Positions 24,801 to 32,116 of a stretch of DNA of 64,000 nucleotides are shown one piece after another (position 1 is the stretch's first letter; the number at the start of each line of letters is the position of its first letter). The notes below the pieces were generated by a model. It ran no database searches, was not told the DNA's origin, and saw only the letters and a program-made list of their open reading frames with translations. A program made the position numbers and the translations under genes. The DNA is from JACIWB01 sp038818725 (lineage in GTDB: Archaea; Thermoplasmatota; E2; UBA202; JdFR-43): positions 7,074-71,073 of the forward strand of contig JAWAYL010000003.1 in NCBI GenBank assembly GCA_038818725.1. The letters are read 5' to 3'.

Positions 24801-25523
24801 TTTTCAAGCCGTGAATTAAAGGCGTCATTCAGCTCACATGGAAGATTTTATGAAGGACATTGCATATGGGAAAATCTACTTAAGAGATATAATACAGGAG
24901 TAAGCATTAGCTATTATTCCGGTCATGGAACAGGAGGAAGCGGAATTTCCGCACAGCCACGCAACTGGGCTGAAGATTTCCCACAAGCAGAGCCGAGATA
25001 TGAACATTTGCATGATTTCACATGGTGGGATGGATGGCGAGGATATATGTATGATGACACTCAAACAAAAGATCCAAGATGGGGTGGATTTACATGGTAT
25101 AATCCAAAAGAACCAAATCTATATGACATAATTCACTTCAAGTGGGTTGATCAGCTATTCCAGAATTTGCACAGCGAAATAGAATTATGGATGTCATGCA
25201 CAACTGGACAGCATTTTGGTCCAGACATATATCTTGAGCATGGAGCAGCACTTTGGTATGGAAATGCGGGCACAGGACTATGCCCACAGGAAGATTTGCT
25301 CGATGATTGGTGGATACATGATTTCCTAGTTGAAGGAAAATCAATAGGAGAAGCATTATCAACATACATATATTTGCATCAGCGCGACTATACAACAGGC
25401 GATGATTTTGCAATGTATGGTCCATCATCAATGCAGGTTACAAATGTTCAAGTGATCTTTGGAGATCCAACACTTATATGCTATAGCCCAGAATGGGTTG
25501 AGCCAACACCAGTAGCACCATAA
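21837..25523 (+). CDS. Large secreted C25 (gingipain-like) peptidase with pre-peptidase domains
   Basis: The 1228-residue protein starts with a signal or anchor helix (about 5-28). Two PPC-type beta domains follow (about 100-200 and 205-325), each with a NEDWYSFSV/WEDWYSFSV core. A long middle region carries a putative-cell-wall-binding-like segment with AAYHGSPVLSIGEAAEAYDIL. The C25-like catalytic region holds YYSGHGTGGSG with H1030 and LWMSCTTGQHFG with C1121. Gingipains are Cys-His endopeptidases that cut extracellular protein. Sequence around the dyad is divergent from classic gingipains, so specificity is open. No C-terminal anchor is visible. Its end overlaps convergent dph5 by 43 bases. 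Confidence 0.75.
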   Translation: MKGKAKIAVGIVVLLAISAISFGITMQPQQSKPITKLQKKIKTTDISGNEKIESYLLDSYIRDDGEEALLFAEGDDAGYNVDTGNEFKRALPIYPGEIRDLAPGRKFTGQLDPGRDNEDWYSFSVCEKQKIKATLTPSSNFDLQLANPSGYVVATSANAGNAAESVEFTANVTGLWAIRIYAGSGASAGGYTFDVKIEGQNDAGTGKDAGNSISQATAITPGTYNGYMDMNDWEDWYSFSVSAGQGIKVEIKPMQKSDFDIHLYDPTGKWVYSAQYYGNDTLEYPADKSGTWYIKIDMFPGWDKSKWPENYFLYGSGVYELTLTLGVSAAQPPGPIPQREIIPVAQTFIVNDNPNSNSDEYAYIAAIPAANYIKDGKRYVSPIVYRGVNKQTHWFGTVDDTTQYLLDDWNTYLARHGMTAKEYVLNADPVKAAAEIATTKWTSSSTAVVTVDGSDFSDEINTIVDKDATLIVKTKQMVAPKGSSKLKDLGGKQALPMFLDKSWGAMTVYTHGSDSPAVGIITPRYEPGTEEDWPHPYDARGDNTNIYFPVSVPGLWIPYVGSNSGDWTLEVTVYSGDRYTIPISTTDCSIKVTVTTDEPSYLEVFLIDPYANIRDPSVPHWNGGPINPIHVWNGGHWEGIGFEKWRRWEPTYSKEHTVEAHYPMTGKWTAIVAPHYPYGQEKTSDSIPYHIKIEVRQHNPKRVNAGLSAANAAVIASLKHAPLLYVKEDSIPPETTNALTKLGVSNIIFVNIGKVSSVSLPGSVTEYKTMAEVVDAIKKDPKSENFITITSFGTLNGYFAPAAMIAAYHGSPVLSIGEAAEAYDILDKATTWRTYGGGWYHGCRAQGHLPSMSEPFDWIDFLKDLLGGNIPSPGFDLEKRWFTAIHDGIHNLTLKYNLDLPGKEAYLFVADREDDIRHLAILAMTGNNSYAGQIIFDTPAMQTALVCRDILYPAIIYANPGRNVTTSQLMNFPDGNTWRTNDGKSYSVFSSRELKASFSSHGRFYEGHCIWENLLKRYNTGVSISYYSGHGTGGSGISAQPRNWAEDFPQAEPRYEHLHDFTWWDGWRGYMYDDTQTKDPRWGGFTWYNPKEPNLYDIIHFKWVDQLFQNLHSEIELWMSCTTGQHFGPDIYLEHGAALWYGNAGTGLCPQEDLLDDWWIHDFLVEGKSIGEALSTYIYLHQRDYTTGDDFAMYGPSSMQVTNVQVIFGDPTLICYSPEWVEPTPVAP

Positions 25524-26293
25524 TCTCTTCCCTCTTTTATTATTTTTTCTGGGGCATTTGCTATTTTTACTAATGCTTTTTCTTCCATAAAATGCAATTT
25601 TCCAGGAAAAATTAATGAATGCGGTAGCTCGCCAAAATCTTCTTTTATTAAATCTCTTATTTTTCCAGCTTTTGCAATTGCATTGCTTGAGGAAACTCTC
25701 GCAATAACTACAATTAAGGAATTTTCATCAACAATCCTTTCTTTCTTTATTTTTTCCATTTCAAGAAGTATTTCCATTGCTTCATTTGCACTCATGCCAA
25801 TGTCAAGCAGCAATAATGAATGCAATCCCGCCTTAAGATTTTCTTTTAGATTTTCATATGGTGATAGAGGAAAATATCCTTCAGAAGGCTTAGCTATGCT
25901 TATTACTCGCCCAAACTTATAAGCTTGCAACCCAACAAAACTTGCAGATGCAGATACAATGCTAACTCCATGAATAATTTTTGTTTCAACTCCTTCTTCC
26001 ATTGCCCTTATTCTGAGTTCAACATGCGTTGTTGCCTCCATCGGGTCGCCAGGCACAAGAAGCGCGACTTTATGCTTTTTTGCCTCCTCTATTACAATTT
26101 TTCCATCTTCAAGCTCTTCTCTATTTAAAACACGAATTTTTTTTCCTATAAGCTTTTCTATTTTTTCTGTTTCAACACCCATTTTGCTTGTATAAAATTC
26201 TGCAAAAATTTTATCGCATTTTCTTGCTTCCTCAAGCCCTTTTAATGTTATGTCTTTTTCATCCCACAAACCCAAGCCAATGAAAGAGAGCAT
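25481..26293 (-). CDS. dphB: Diphthine synthase (Dph5/DphB methyltransferase)
   Basis: The product of about 270 residues from the ATG at 26293 begins MLSFIGLGLWDEKDITLKGL, the family N-terminus. It has LLVPGDPMEATTHVELR and IIHGVSIVSASASFVGLQAYKFGR, the SAM-binding tetrapyrrole-methylase fold of diphthine synthases. It trimethylates the dph2 product on elongation factor 2. The longest frame begins 36 bases upstream, inside the trm5 start, and is not preferred. A TATA-like element 12-25 bases upstream suggests a leaderless start. Confidence 0.93.
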   Translation of the reverse strand: MLSFIGLGLWDEKDITLKGLEEARKCDKIFAEFYTSKMGVETEKIEKLIGKKIRVLNREELEDGKIVIEEAKKHKVALLVPGDPMEATTHVELRIRAMEEGVETKIIHGVSIVSASASFVGLQAYKFGRVISIAKPSEGYFPLSPYENLKENLKAGLHSLLLLDIGMSANEAMEILLEMEKIKKERIVDENSLIVVIARVSSSNAIAKAGKIRDLIKEDFGELPHSLIFPGKLHFMEEKALVKIANAPEKIIKEGRDYGATGVGSTHSGL

Positions 26294-26320
26294 AAATGTA
26301 TATATGGGGGATTTATATAT

Positions 26321-27304
26321 GTGAAGCATCTCTGCATTGCAACCCCAAAAAATAAAGCGGAAGAAATAAGGAAAAAACTTATTGAAAAAAATTTAATTTC
26401 TAAAGAATTAAAGGTTATAAGAGATGAAAATTATGTATATTTTCCTTTGGAAAAGAAAATAAACTTTGACGGTTGCTTTATATGTGAAAAAGATTTTGAA
26501 TATATAAAAAAAGAAAGCTATAAAGATATTTTGGCATCAAAAGGAATAAAATTGTCTTCTCTTTCAATTGATATAGTTGGAGATATAGCAATTTTAAGAG
26601 GAAATGAAGAAAATATAAAAGAAGTTGCGGATGCCATACTTTCATCTAATAAGCATGTTAAGGCAGTTTTTTATGATAGAGGAGTTTATGATGAATGCAG
26701 GCTTAGAGGAGTTGAATTTATTGCTGGAGAAAAAAGAACTGAAACAATTCATAATGAATATGGAATAAAAATCAAGCTTGATATTTCAAAAGTTTATTTT
26801 TCTCCCCGCCTTGCTAGCGAGAGAATGAGGATTGCAAAAATGGTTGGCGAAAATGAAATAGTAATTGATATGTTTGCTGGCGTCGCCCCTTTCAGCCTTT
26901 TAATAGCAAAATTTTCTAAAGCAAAAAAAATTTTTGCAGTAGATAAAAATGTGGATGCTGTAAGATATGCAAGGGAAAATATTTTGCTGAATAAAATAAA
27001 AAATATTGAAGTAATTGAAGGAGATGCAAGAGATGTTTTACCCTCTTTACCTTTTGCTCATCATATAATAATGAATTTGCCTCACAGGAGTTTTGAATTT
27101 TTGCCATATGCTCTTAGAAAGGGGAAAATAATTCATTACTATGAAATAATTGAAAGGAAAAAGATTGAAGAGAGGCAGGAAGAAATAAAAGAAAAAATAA
27201 GAAAAGAGGGATATGATGCTGAAATAAAAAATATTCGTATTTTAGGAAATTATTCTCCTTCAAAATATAAAGTAGGGATGGAGCTATTCATAGAAAAATC
27301 TTAA
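26321..27304 (+). CDS. trm5: tRNA (guanine(37)-N1)-methyltransferase Trm5
   Basis: The 327-residue class I methyltransferase has an N-terminal small domain, a YFSPRLASERMRIAK motif, the SAM loop DMFAGVAPFSLLIAK, FAVDKNVDAVRYAREN, and the catalytic NLPHRSFEF motif. Trm5 methylates G37 next to the anticodon to prevent frameshifting. The start is GTG, with no closer ATG giving the conserved N-terminus. It is divergent from dphB with a very short shared promoter region, and its end overlaps the M42 peptidase gene by 21 bases. Confidence 0.93.
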   Translation: MKHLCIATPKNKAEEIRKKLIEKNLISKELKVIRDENYVYFPLEKKINFDGCFICEKDFEYIKKESYKDILASKGIKLSSLSIDIVGDIAILRGNEENIKEVADAILSSNKHVKAVFYDRGVYDECRLRGVEFIAGEKRTETIHNEYGIKIKLDISKVYFSPRLASERMRIAKMVGENEIVIDMFAGVAPFSLLIAKFSKAKKIFAVDKNVDAVRYARENILLNKIKNIEVIEGDARDVLPSLPFAHHIIMNLPHRSFEFLPYALRKGKIIHYYEIIERKKIEERQEEIKEKIRKEGYDAEIKNIRILGNYSPSKYKVGMELFIEKS

Positions 27305-28321
27305 ATTTTCAACTGCTTTGGAAACAAGTTTAACACATTCTTCAAAATCGTTTAAACTAATCATCTCTACGCCTGAATGCATATATCTTGTTGGAACACT
27401 TATTACTCCACAAGGAATTCCCTCTTTTGTTAGATTTATTGCTGTTGCATCTGTTGTTCCGCCTTCGCCTACTTCAAGCTGATATTTTATTCCCTCTTTT
27501 TTTGCTGTTTCCTCAAGCCACCTAAGCACATTCCTATGAACAATCAATCCACGCCCGCCAGCATCTACAACAGTTATAACCGCGCCGCCATCAACTTTTA
27601 TGCTTTTCTCTTTTTCATCTAAGCCAGGATAATCTTTTGCATTTGCTACCTCGCAAACTATTGCAACGCTTGGGGAAATTTTATAAGCGCTTGTTTTAGC
27701 TCCTTTTAGCCCCACTTCTTCCTGAACTGTCCCAACTGCATATATTTTTGAATTGCTTTTTATTCTTTTAATTGCCTCAATCATCATTGCAATTCCTATT
27801 CTATCATCAATCGCTTTTCCAGTTATTCTATTATTTATTAACTCCTTCATTTCGACATCAAGCGTTATAGGGCTTCCAATCTTTATTCCCTCTTTTTCCA
27901 CCTCTTCTCTGCTTTTTGCTCCTATATCTATAAACATTTCCTCCGCTAGAATTGGTTTTTTCTTTTCCTCCTCTTTCATTAAATGAGGTGGCTTTGAGCC
28001 AATTATTCCATATCTTTTTCCCTTCTCACCATGAATAATAACTCTCCTATTTATCAAGCTCTGATCAAACCATCCTCCAATCTTTAAAAATTTTATAAAG
28101 CCATCTTCACTTATACTTTTTACCATAAGTCCAATTTCATCCATGTGGGCGGCGAGCATGATGCTTGGCTCTTCTCCGTCTTTAAAAGCAATTATATTTC
28201 CTAAATTATCCACTTCTATTTTATCAACAAAATTTTCGAGCTCTTCTTTTATAATCTCTCTTATTTCATCTTCATATCCAGAAATGCCATGAGCATTGCA
28301 TAGTTTTTTTATTAGTTCCAT
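27284..28321 (-). CDS. M42-family aminopeptidase (TET/glutamyl aminopeptidase-like)
   Basis: The 345-residue protein has the M42 metal-site motifs: LAAHMDEIGLMV, ITGKAIDDRIG, GTVQEEVGLKGA and YMHSGVEMIS. These dinuclear enzymes form tetrahedral particles that trim peptides inside the cell. The fourth ligand motif reads CEVANAKDYPG, with Glu where most relatives have Asp. This could keep metal binding with altered preference. In a cell with several secreted endopeptidases it would finish imported peptides. It overlaps the propeller protein gene by ten bases. Confidence 0.9.
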   Translation of the reverse strand: MELIKKLCNAHGISGYEDEIREIIKEELENFVDKIEVDNLGNIIAFKDGEEPSIMLAAHMDEIGLMVKSISEDGFIKFLKIGGWFDQSLINRRVIIHGEKGKRYGIIGSKPPHLMKEEEKKKPILAEEMFIDIGAKSREEVEKEGIKIGSPITLDVEMKELINNRITGKAIDDRIGIAMMIEAIKRIKSNSKIYAVGTVQEEVGLKGAKTSAYKISPSVAIVCEVANAKDYPGLDEKEKSIKVDGGAVITVVDAGGRGLIVHRNVLRWLEETAKKEGIKYQLEVGEGGTTDATAINLTKEGIPCGVISVPTRYMHSGVEMISLNDFEECVKLVSKAVENLRFFYE

Positions 28322-29703
28322 GAAGCATATTCCTTGAGAATATTTAAAATTTGCATTGATTTAAAAACATAAATTCTTTTTTCATCCGACCAATTGCTTA
28401 AAAAGCCATTCTCATCTTCGGCAATAACTTTTATTTTATAAATTCCCATTTTGTTCCATGAATGCGTTATTTTAATTTTAATTCCTGATTCATAAAATTC
28501 AGTCCATTCATCTACTATATTATCATTATTCCAGTCCCATCCGTATCTTATTTTATCTCCATCAAAATCACTTGAAAATGTTTCATAAAAATATTTTTTG
28601 CCGGTTATTGCAAAAATTCTTCCTTCTGGCTTTTGTGGTTTCTCTGGCTTATAATTTATCTTTTTGGCATATTTTAAATCAAGATTACTCCTGTCAACAT
28701 AGCTTATATGAGGATAACCATTTAAATCAATAGCAATTGATGCATATGCTCCAACATCTCCTTCTTCATCTACTTTTTCTATATGCCATATTCCATCAAA
28801 ATATGCATAATTTAAATTCCATCCTTTCCATCCAAAATATGCAATATGAATTCTTCCATAGCTATCGATTGCAATTGATGCACCTTTTGAATTATAAAAT
28901 CCTATTAAGTCAGGATCGATAATTTCTATTTTCCATTTTTTCCCGTCAAAATATGCATGTTTTAAAAACCAAGCATCGTCTCTTGAGATATCATAGTAGC
29001 ATATATGTGGATTTGAATTTTTATCTATTGCAATTGAAGTCGATTCCCATATTATACTATTTTTATCAATTTCTTCTACAACCCATTTGTCTTCTTTTAA
29101 AAAAGCATAAAATAATTTGCCTCTTACATTTCCATAGCTTATATGAGGATTTCCATCTAAATCAACAGCAATTGAAGAATAAATTCCACAACCAGCAGAT
29201 GAATCAACAACTTCTATGCTCTTTTCGTTTCCATAAATTCTTGCATATTTTAAATGCCCATTTTTCTCATCGTAATAGCTTATATGCACAGCATCTTTTG
29301 ATATAGCAATTGAACAATATTTGCCAACATTTTCGGAATCAATTATATCAATTTTCCAAGAGCCGTTCTTTTTTGCATATTTAAGATTTTCATTTGTTGC
29401 ATCATAATAAACTAAATGTAAGCATCCATTTGCATCAACTGCAATTGAGGAATATACCCCAACATCAGCAGATGCATCAACAACTTCAATGCCCCATTTT
29501 CCATTAACAAAAGATGCAACCTTTAAAACCTTGCTATCAATATCATAATAAGAAATATAAATTCTATCTTTATAGATACATATGCTTGTATCCATTCCTA
29601 TATCTCCTTGCATATCAATTGTTTCTATCTCCCACCTTCCATCTTCACTAAAACCTAGAGGTGCAAGAATAAGAAAAGTTGTTAAAATTAAAATCGATTT
29701 CAT
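28312..29703 (-). CDS. Secreted repeat protein, probable seven-bladed propeller
   Basis: The product is about 463 residues from the ATG at 29703, with a signal peptide (ILILTTFLILAPLGFS). Seven repeats of about 46 residues follow, each centred on a pattern like SIAIDLNGYPHISYVD then LKYA and a WxIExVD strand (examples SIAVDANGCLHLVYYD and SIAIDKNSNPHICYYD). Seven such four-strand units would close a beta-propeller. The C-terminal part is Ig/PKD-like (YGWDWNNDNIVDEW, GIYKIKVIAEDENG). It may bind polymers or proteins outside the cell. It lies upstream of, and overlaps, the M42 peptidase. Confidence 0.75.
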   Translation of the reverse strand: MKSILILTTFLILAPLGFSEDGRWEIETIDMQGDIGMDTSICIYKDRIYISYYDIDSKVLKVASFVNGKWGIEVVDASADVGVYSSIAVDANGCLHLVYYDATNENLKYAKKNGSWKIDIIDSENVGKYCSIAISKDAVHISYYDEKNGHLKYARIYGNEKSIEVVDSSAGCGIYSSIAVDLDGNPHISYGNVRGKLFYAFLKEDKWVVEEIDKNSIIWESTSIAIDKNSNPHICYYDISRDDAWFLKHAYFDGKKWKIEIIDPDLIGFYNSKGASIAIDSYGRIHIAYFGWKGWNLNYAYFDGIWHIEKVDEEGDVGAYASIAIDLNGYPHISYVDRSNLDLKYAKKINYKPEKPQKPEGRIFAITGKKYFYETFSSDFDGDKIRYGWDWNNDNIVDEWTEFYESGIKIKITHSWNKMGIYKIKVIAEDENGFLSNWSDEKRIYVFKSMQILNILKEYASWN

Positions 29704-29773
29704 GAAAATAAATAACAATGGATAGATAAATTCATCGCAAAAATTTTAAAATATCCTTTTGTTTTTACATACA

Positions 29774-29891
29774 GCGGGCGTGATCTAGCTGGTTAGGATA
29801 TGAGCCTTCCAAGCTCAATGCCCGGGTTCGAACTGCAACTTGTCACAAGTTGCTTATTAAAGCAAGTTGCTTGAAAATCCCGGCGCCCGCA
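29774..29891 (+). tRNA. tRNA-Gly (anticodon UCC) with T-loop intron
   Basis: Acceptor stem GCGGGCG/CGCCCGC, D-stem ATCT/GGAT, anticodon stem TGAGC/GCTCA with loop CTTCCAA (anticodon TCC) and discriminator A make a complete glycine tRNA. The T-stem CCGGG/CCCGG is present, but the T-loop TTCGAA-T is interrupted by 45 bases (29833-29877). Removing them restores TTCGAAT. The stop codon of the convergent purN gene lies immediately after the 3' end. Confidence 0.93.
29833..29877 (+). other. T-loop tRNA intron (45 nt), Gly-UCC copy
   Basis: The insertion lies between T-loop positions 59 and 60 (the exact cut is blurred by repeated As). It holds GCAACTTG followed by two copies of CAAGTTGC. Pairing GCAACTTG with the distal copy, and exon UUCGA with intron UUGAA, leaves three-base bulges ACU and AAU at the exon borders, close to the archaeal bulge-helix-bulge splicing motif. 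It differs from the His and Gly-GCC copies only in the first hairpin loop and the spacer. Confidence 0.8.
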
Positions 29892-30545
29892 TTAATAGCC
29901 CTCTGAATAAAGAACATCTGGGTAGCTATATTTATTTAGCCATGTATCGCCTGGCAGTATTTTTACTTTCCTTCCTTCCACTATTAGCCTCTTCTTTTCA
30001 AATAAATCTATGCTTCTTGGCAATATTTGATGCTCAACTTTTAAAATTCTCTCTGCAAGAGCGTCGCGAGTGTCATCTTCTCTTACTTTTACTGCTGCCT
30101 GCAAAATTATTGGACCATGATCTGGCAATTCATCCATAAAATGGGTTGTGCAACCGGCTATTTTAACTCCATAATCTAAAGCCTGCTTTTGGGCATCTAT
30201 TCCTTTAAAAGAAGGAAGCAAGGAAGGATGAATATTTATTATCTTATATCTCCATTTATTAATAAACCAAGGTGAAAGTATGCGCATATATCCTGCGCCA
30301 ACAATAAGTTCAATATTTTTCTCTTCAAATATTCTATTTATTTCTTCCTCATGCTTTCTTTTATCCTTTGCCTCTACATATATTGCATCTATTCCATTTT
30401 TTCTTGCTCTTTCAAGAGCAAAAGCATTTTCATTATCACTTATCACTACTTCTACTCTTGCATTTATCATTTTTTTGTTACAAGCATCTATTATTGCTTG
30501 TAGATTTGTTCCTCTTCCAGAAGCAAGGACTCCAACAGCGAGCAT
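29892..30545 (-). CDS. purN: Phosphoribosylglycinamide formyltransferase (PurN)
   Basis: The 217-residue protein has VGVLASGRGTNLQAIIDA at the N-terminus (phosphate loop), the catalytic NIHPSLLPSFKG segment with Asn and His, and CTTHFMDELPDHGPIILQ with the catalytic Asp. It transfers a formyl group from 10-formyltetrahydrofolate to GAR in purine synthesis. Many archaea use the formate-dependent PurT instead, so PurN tells something about folate use here. It is divergent from serS by about 45 bases. Confidence 0.94.
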   Translation of the reverse strand: MLAVGVLASGRGTNLQAIIDACNKKMINARVEVVISDNENAFALERARKNGIDAIYVEAKDKRKHEEEINRIFEEKNIELIVGAGYMRILSPWFINKWRYKIINIHPSLLPSFKGIDAQKQALDYGVKIAGCTTHFMDELPDHGPIILQAAVKVREDDTRDALAERILKVEHQILPRSIDLFEKKRLIVEGRKVKILPGDTWLNKYSYPDVLYSEGY

Positions 30546-30590
30546 AAAAATAAACAGAACAAATTTTAAATATCTTTGTATTTCATTTCA

Positions 30591-32045
30591 ATGAAATTTG
30601 ATTTGAAATGCAGCATTACTACAAGCAAGGAAATAAAAAAAGAAGAGCTTGCTCATTTTTTCAATAACCTTACAATTGATGCAAAAATGGAATGGGATGC
30701 AAAAGAAAATAAAATTTTTTTAAGAATAATTTCTGAAAAAAGGAGAAGTCATGAGTGGGCTTTAAGAATAGTAAAAAAGCTTGAAGAATTTCTTGGAAAA
30801 ATGAAAATTGGAATAAGGGATTTGCATCTTGACAGATATGAAATTGATTTTGAATTAGATAAGGAGCCATTAAAAAGTGTATCAATTCCATTTGCTGAAG
30901 TTGAAATAAAAGATAAGAAAGTAAAATTAATTATTTCTGATAAAGGAGAGGAATTTTTAAGGGAAAACTATGCTGATAGAATAATAAAAAGAATAAAAGA
31001 AAAAATAGATGCTCAATATTATGAAGGCAAAAAAGAATACTGGCATTTAGTCTGGCAAAGTGAGGAAAAAAAGGAAGCATGGAATAAAGATCCTTCTGAG
31101 GAAATGCTCAATTTGGGATGGATAAAGTTGATGGGCAAAGGCAAATGGTTTTATTTCCCGCCAGCCGCAGCCATCATGCGGGCGATGGAAAGAATTGCAA
31201 TAAATGAAGTAATTGCTCCCATTGGCTTTTCAGAGATAATTCAGCCAATGCATGTCTCATTTGATACTTGGCTTAAAACCGGGCATCTTGAAGGAATGCC
31301 AGGAGAAATTTATTATATATGCGAGCCGAAGAGCAGGGAAGCGAGGGAATGGGAAAATTTTGTTGATTTAATTAAAATAAAAAGAGAAGTAAGCGATGAA
31401 GAGCTAATTAAAAATTTAAAGCCGCCAAAAGAAGGAGTTTGCTATGCCCAATGTCCAAATATCTATGCTTCTTTTGCTGGAAAGACAATTGCTGAAGAAA
31501 GTTTACCATTGCTTATATTTGATCATTCCACTCCTTCAGATAGATATGAAGCAGGGGGCAAGCATGGTATTGAAAGAGTTGATGAATTTCATAGAATAGA
31601 AATTGTATATATTGGAACAAAAGAACAACTTATAGAAGTAAGAGAAAAACTTATGGAGAGGTATAGATATGTGTTTGACAAAATACTTGATTTGGAATGG
31701 AGAATGGCAAAAGTAACCCCTTTTTATTTACAGCAGGCTGGCATAACCGCTAGCGAGGAAGATGAAATAAAAGGAACAATAGATTTCGAGGCATATTTGC
31801 CTTATAGAGGGGATAGAAGCAAAGAATGGCTTGAAATACAGAATATTTCAATAGTTGGAGATAAATATGTAAAAGCATTTAATATAAAGGCCCAGAAAAG
31901 TGAGTTATGGAGTGGTTGCTCAGGAATTGGCTTAGAAAGATGGACAGTTGCATTTCTTGCTCAAAAAGGGATAGAGCCAGAAAAATGGCCGCAAGGTTTT
32001 AGAAGATATTTGCCAAATTTACCAAAAATGCCAAAATTTTTGTAG
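30591..32045 (+). CDS. serS: Type-2 (methanogen-type) seryl-tRNA synthetase
   Basis: The product of about 484 residues has the rare SerRS layout: an N-terminal RNA-binding domain (about 1-160) and a class II core with the zinc site. Zinc-site landmarks are YAQCPNIYASF (Cys), ERVDEFHRIEIVYIG (motif 2) and LWSGCSGIGLERWTVAFLAQ (Cys and motif 3), followed by WPQGFRRYLPN. The coiled-coil arm of ordinary SerRS is absent. Type-2 SerRS is best known from methanogens. The longest frame starts at TTG 30576; ATG at 30591 is preferred. Confidence 0.92.
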   Translation: MKFDLKCSITTSKEIKKEELAHFFNNLTIDAKMEWDAKENKIFLRIISEKRRSHEWALRIVKKLEEFLGKMKIGIRDLHLDRYEIDFELDKEPLKSVSIPFAEVEIKDKKVKLIISDKGEEFLRENYADRIIKRIKEKIDAQYYEGKKEYWHLVWQSEEKKEAWNKDPSEEMLNLGWIKLMGKGKWFYFPPAAAIMRAMERIAINEVIAPIGFSEIIQPMHVSFDTWLKTGHLEGMPGEIYYICEPKSREAREWENFVDLIKIKREVSDEELIKNLKPPKEGVCYAQCPNIYASFAGKTIAEESLPLLIFDHSTPSDRYEAGGKHGIERVDEFHRIEIVYIGTKEQLIEVREKLMERYRYVFDKILDLEWRMAKVTPFYLQQAGITASEEDEIKGTIDFEAYLPYRGDRSKEWLEIQNISIVGDKYVKAFNIKAQKSELWSGCSGIGLERWTVAFLAQKGIEPEKWPQGFRRYLPNLPKMPKFL

Positions 32046-32116
32046 TTTAATTAAAATTTAATTCAATTAAATTTTTATTTAAAAAATTATTTTATTTTTT
32101 AAATCTTATATTTTTG

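Noticed and set aside
29833..29877. The 44-45 nt tRNA inserts as a mobile element or CRISPR-like repeat
   Set aside because: All three copies lie at the same T-loop position, carry no target duplication, and pair with the exon as a splicing motif; only three dispersed copies are present and there is no spacer pattern.
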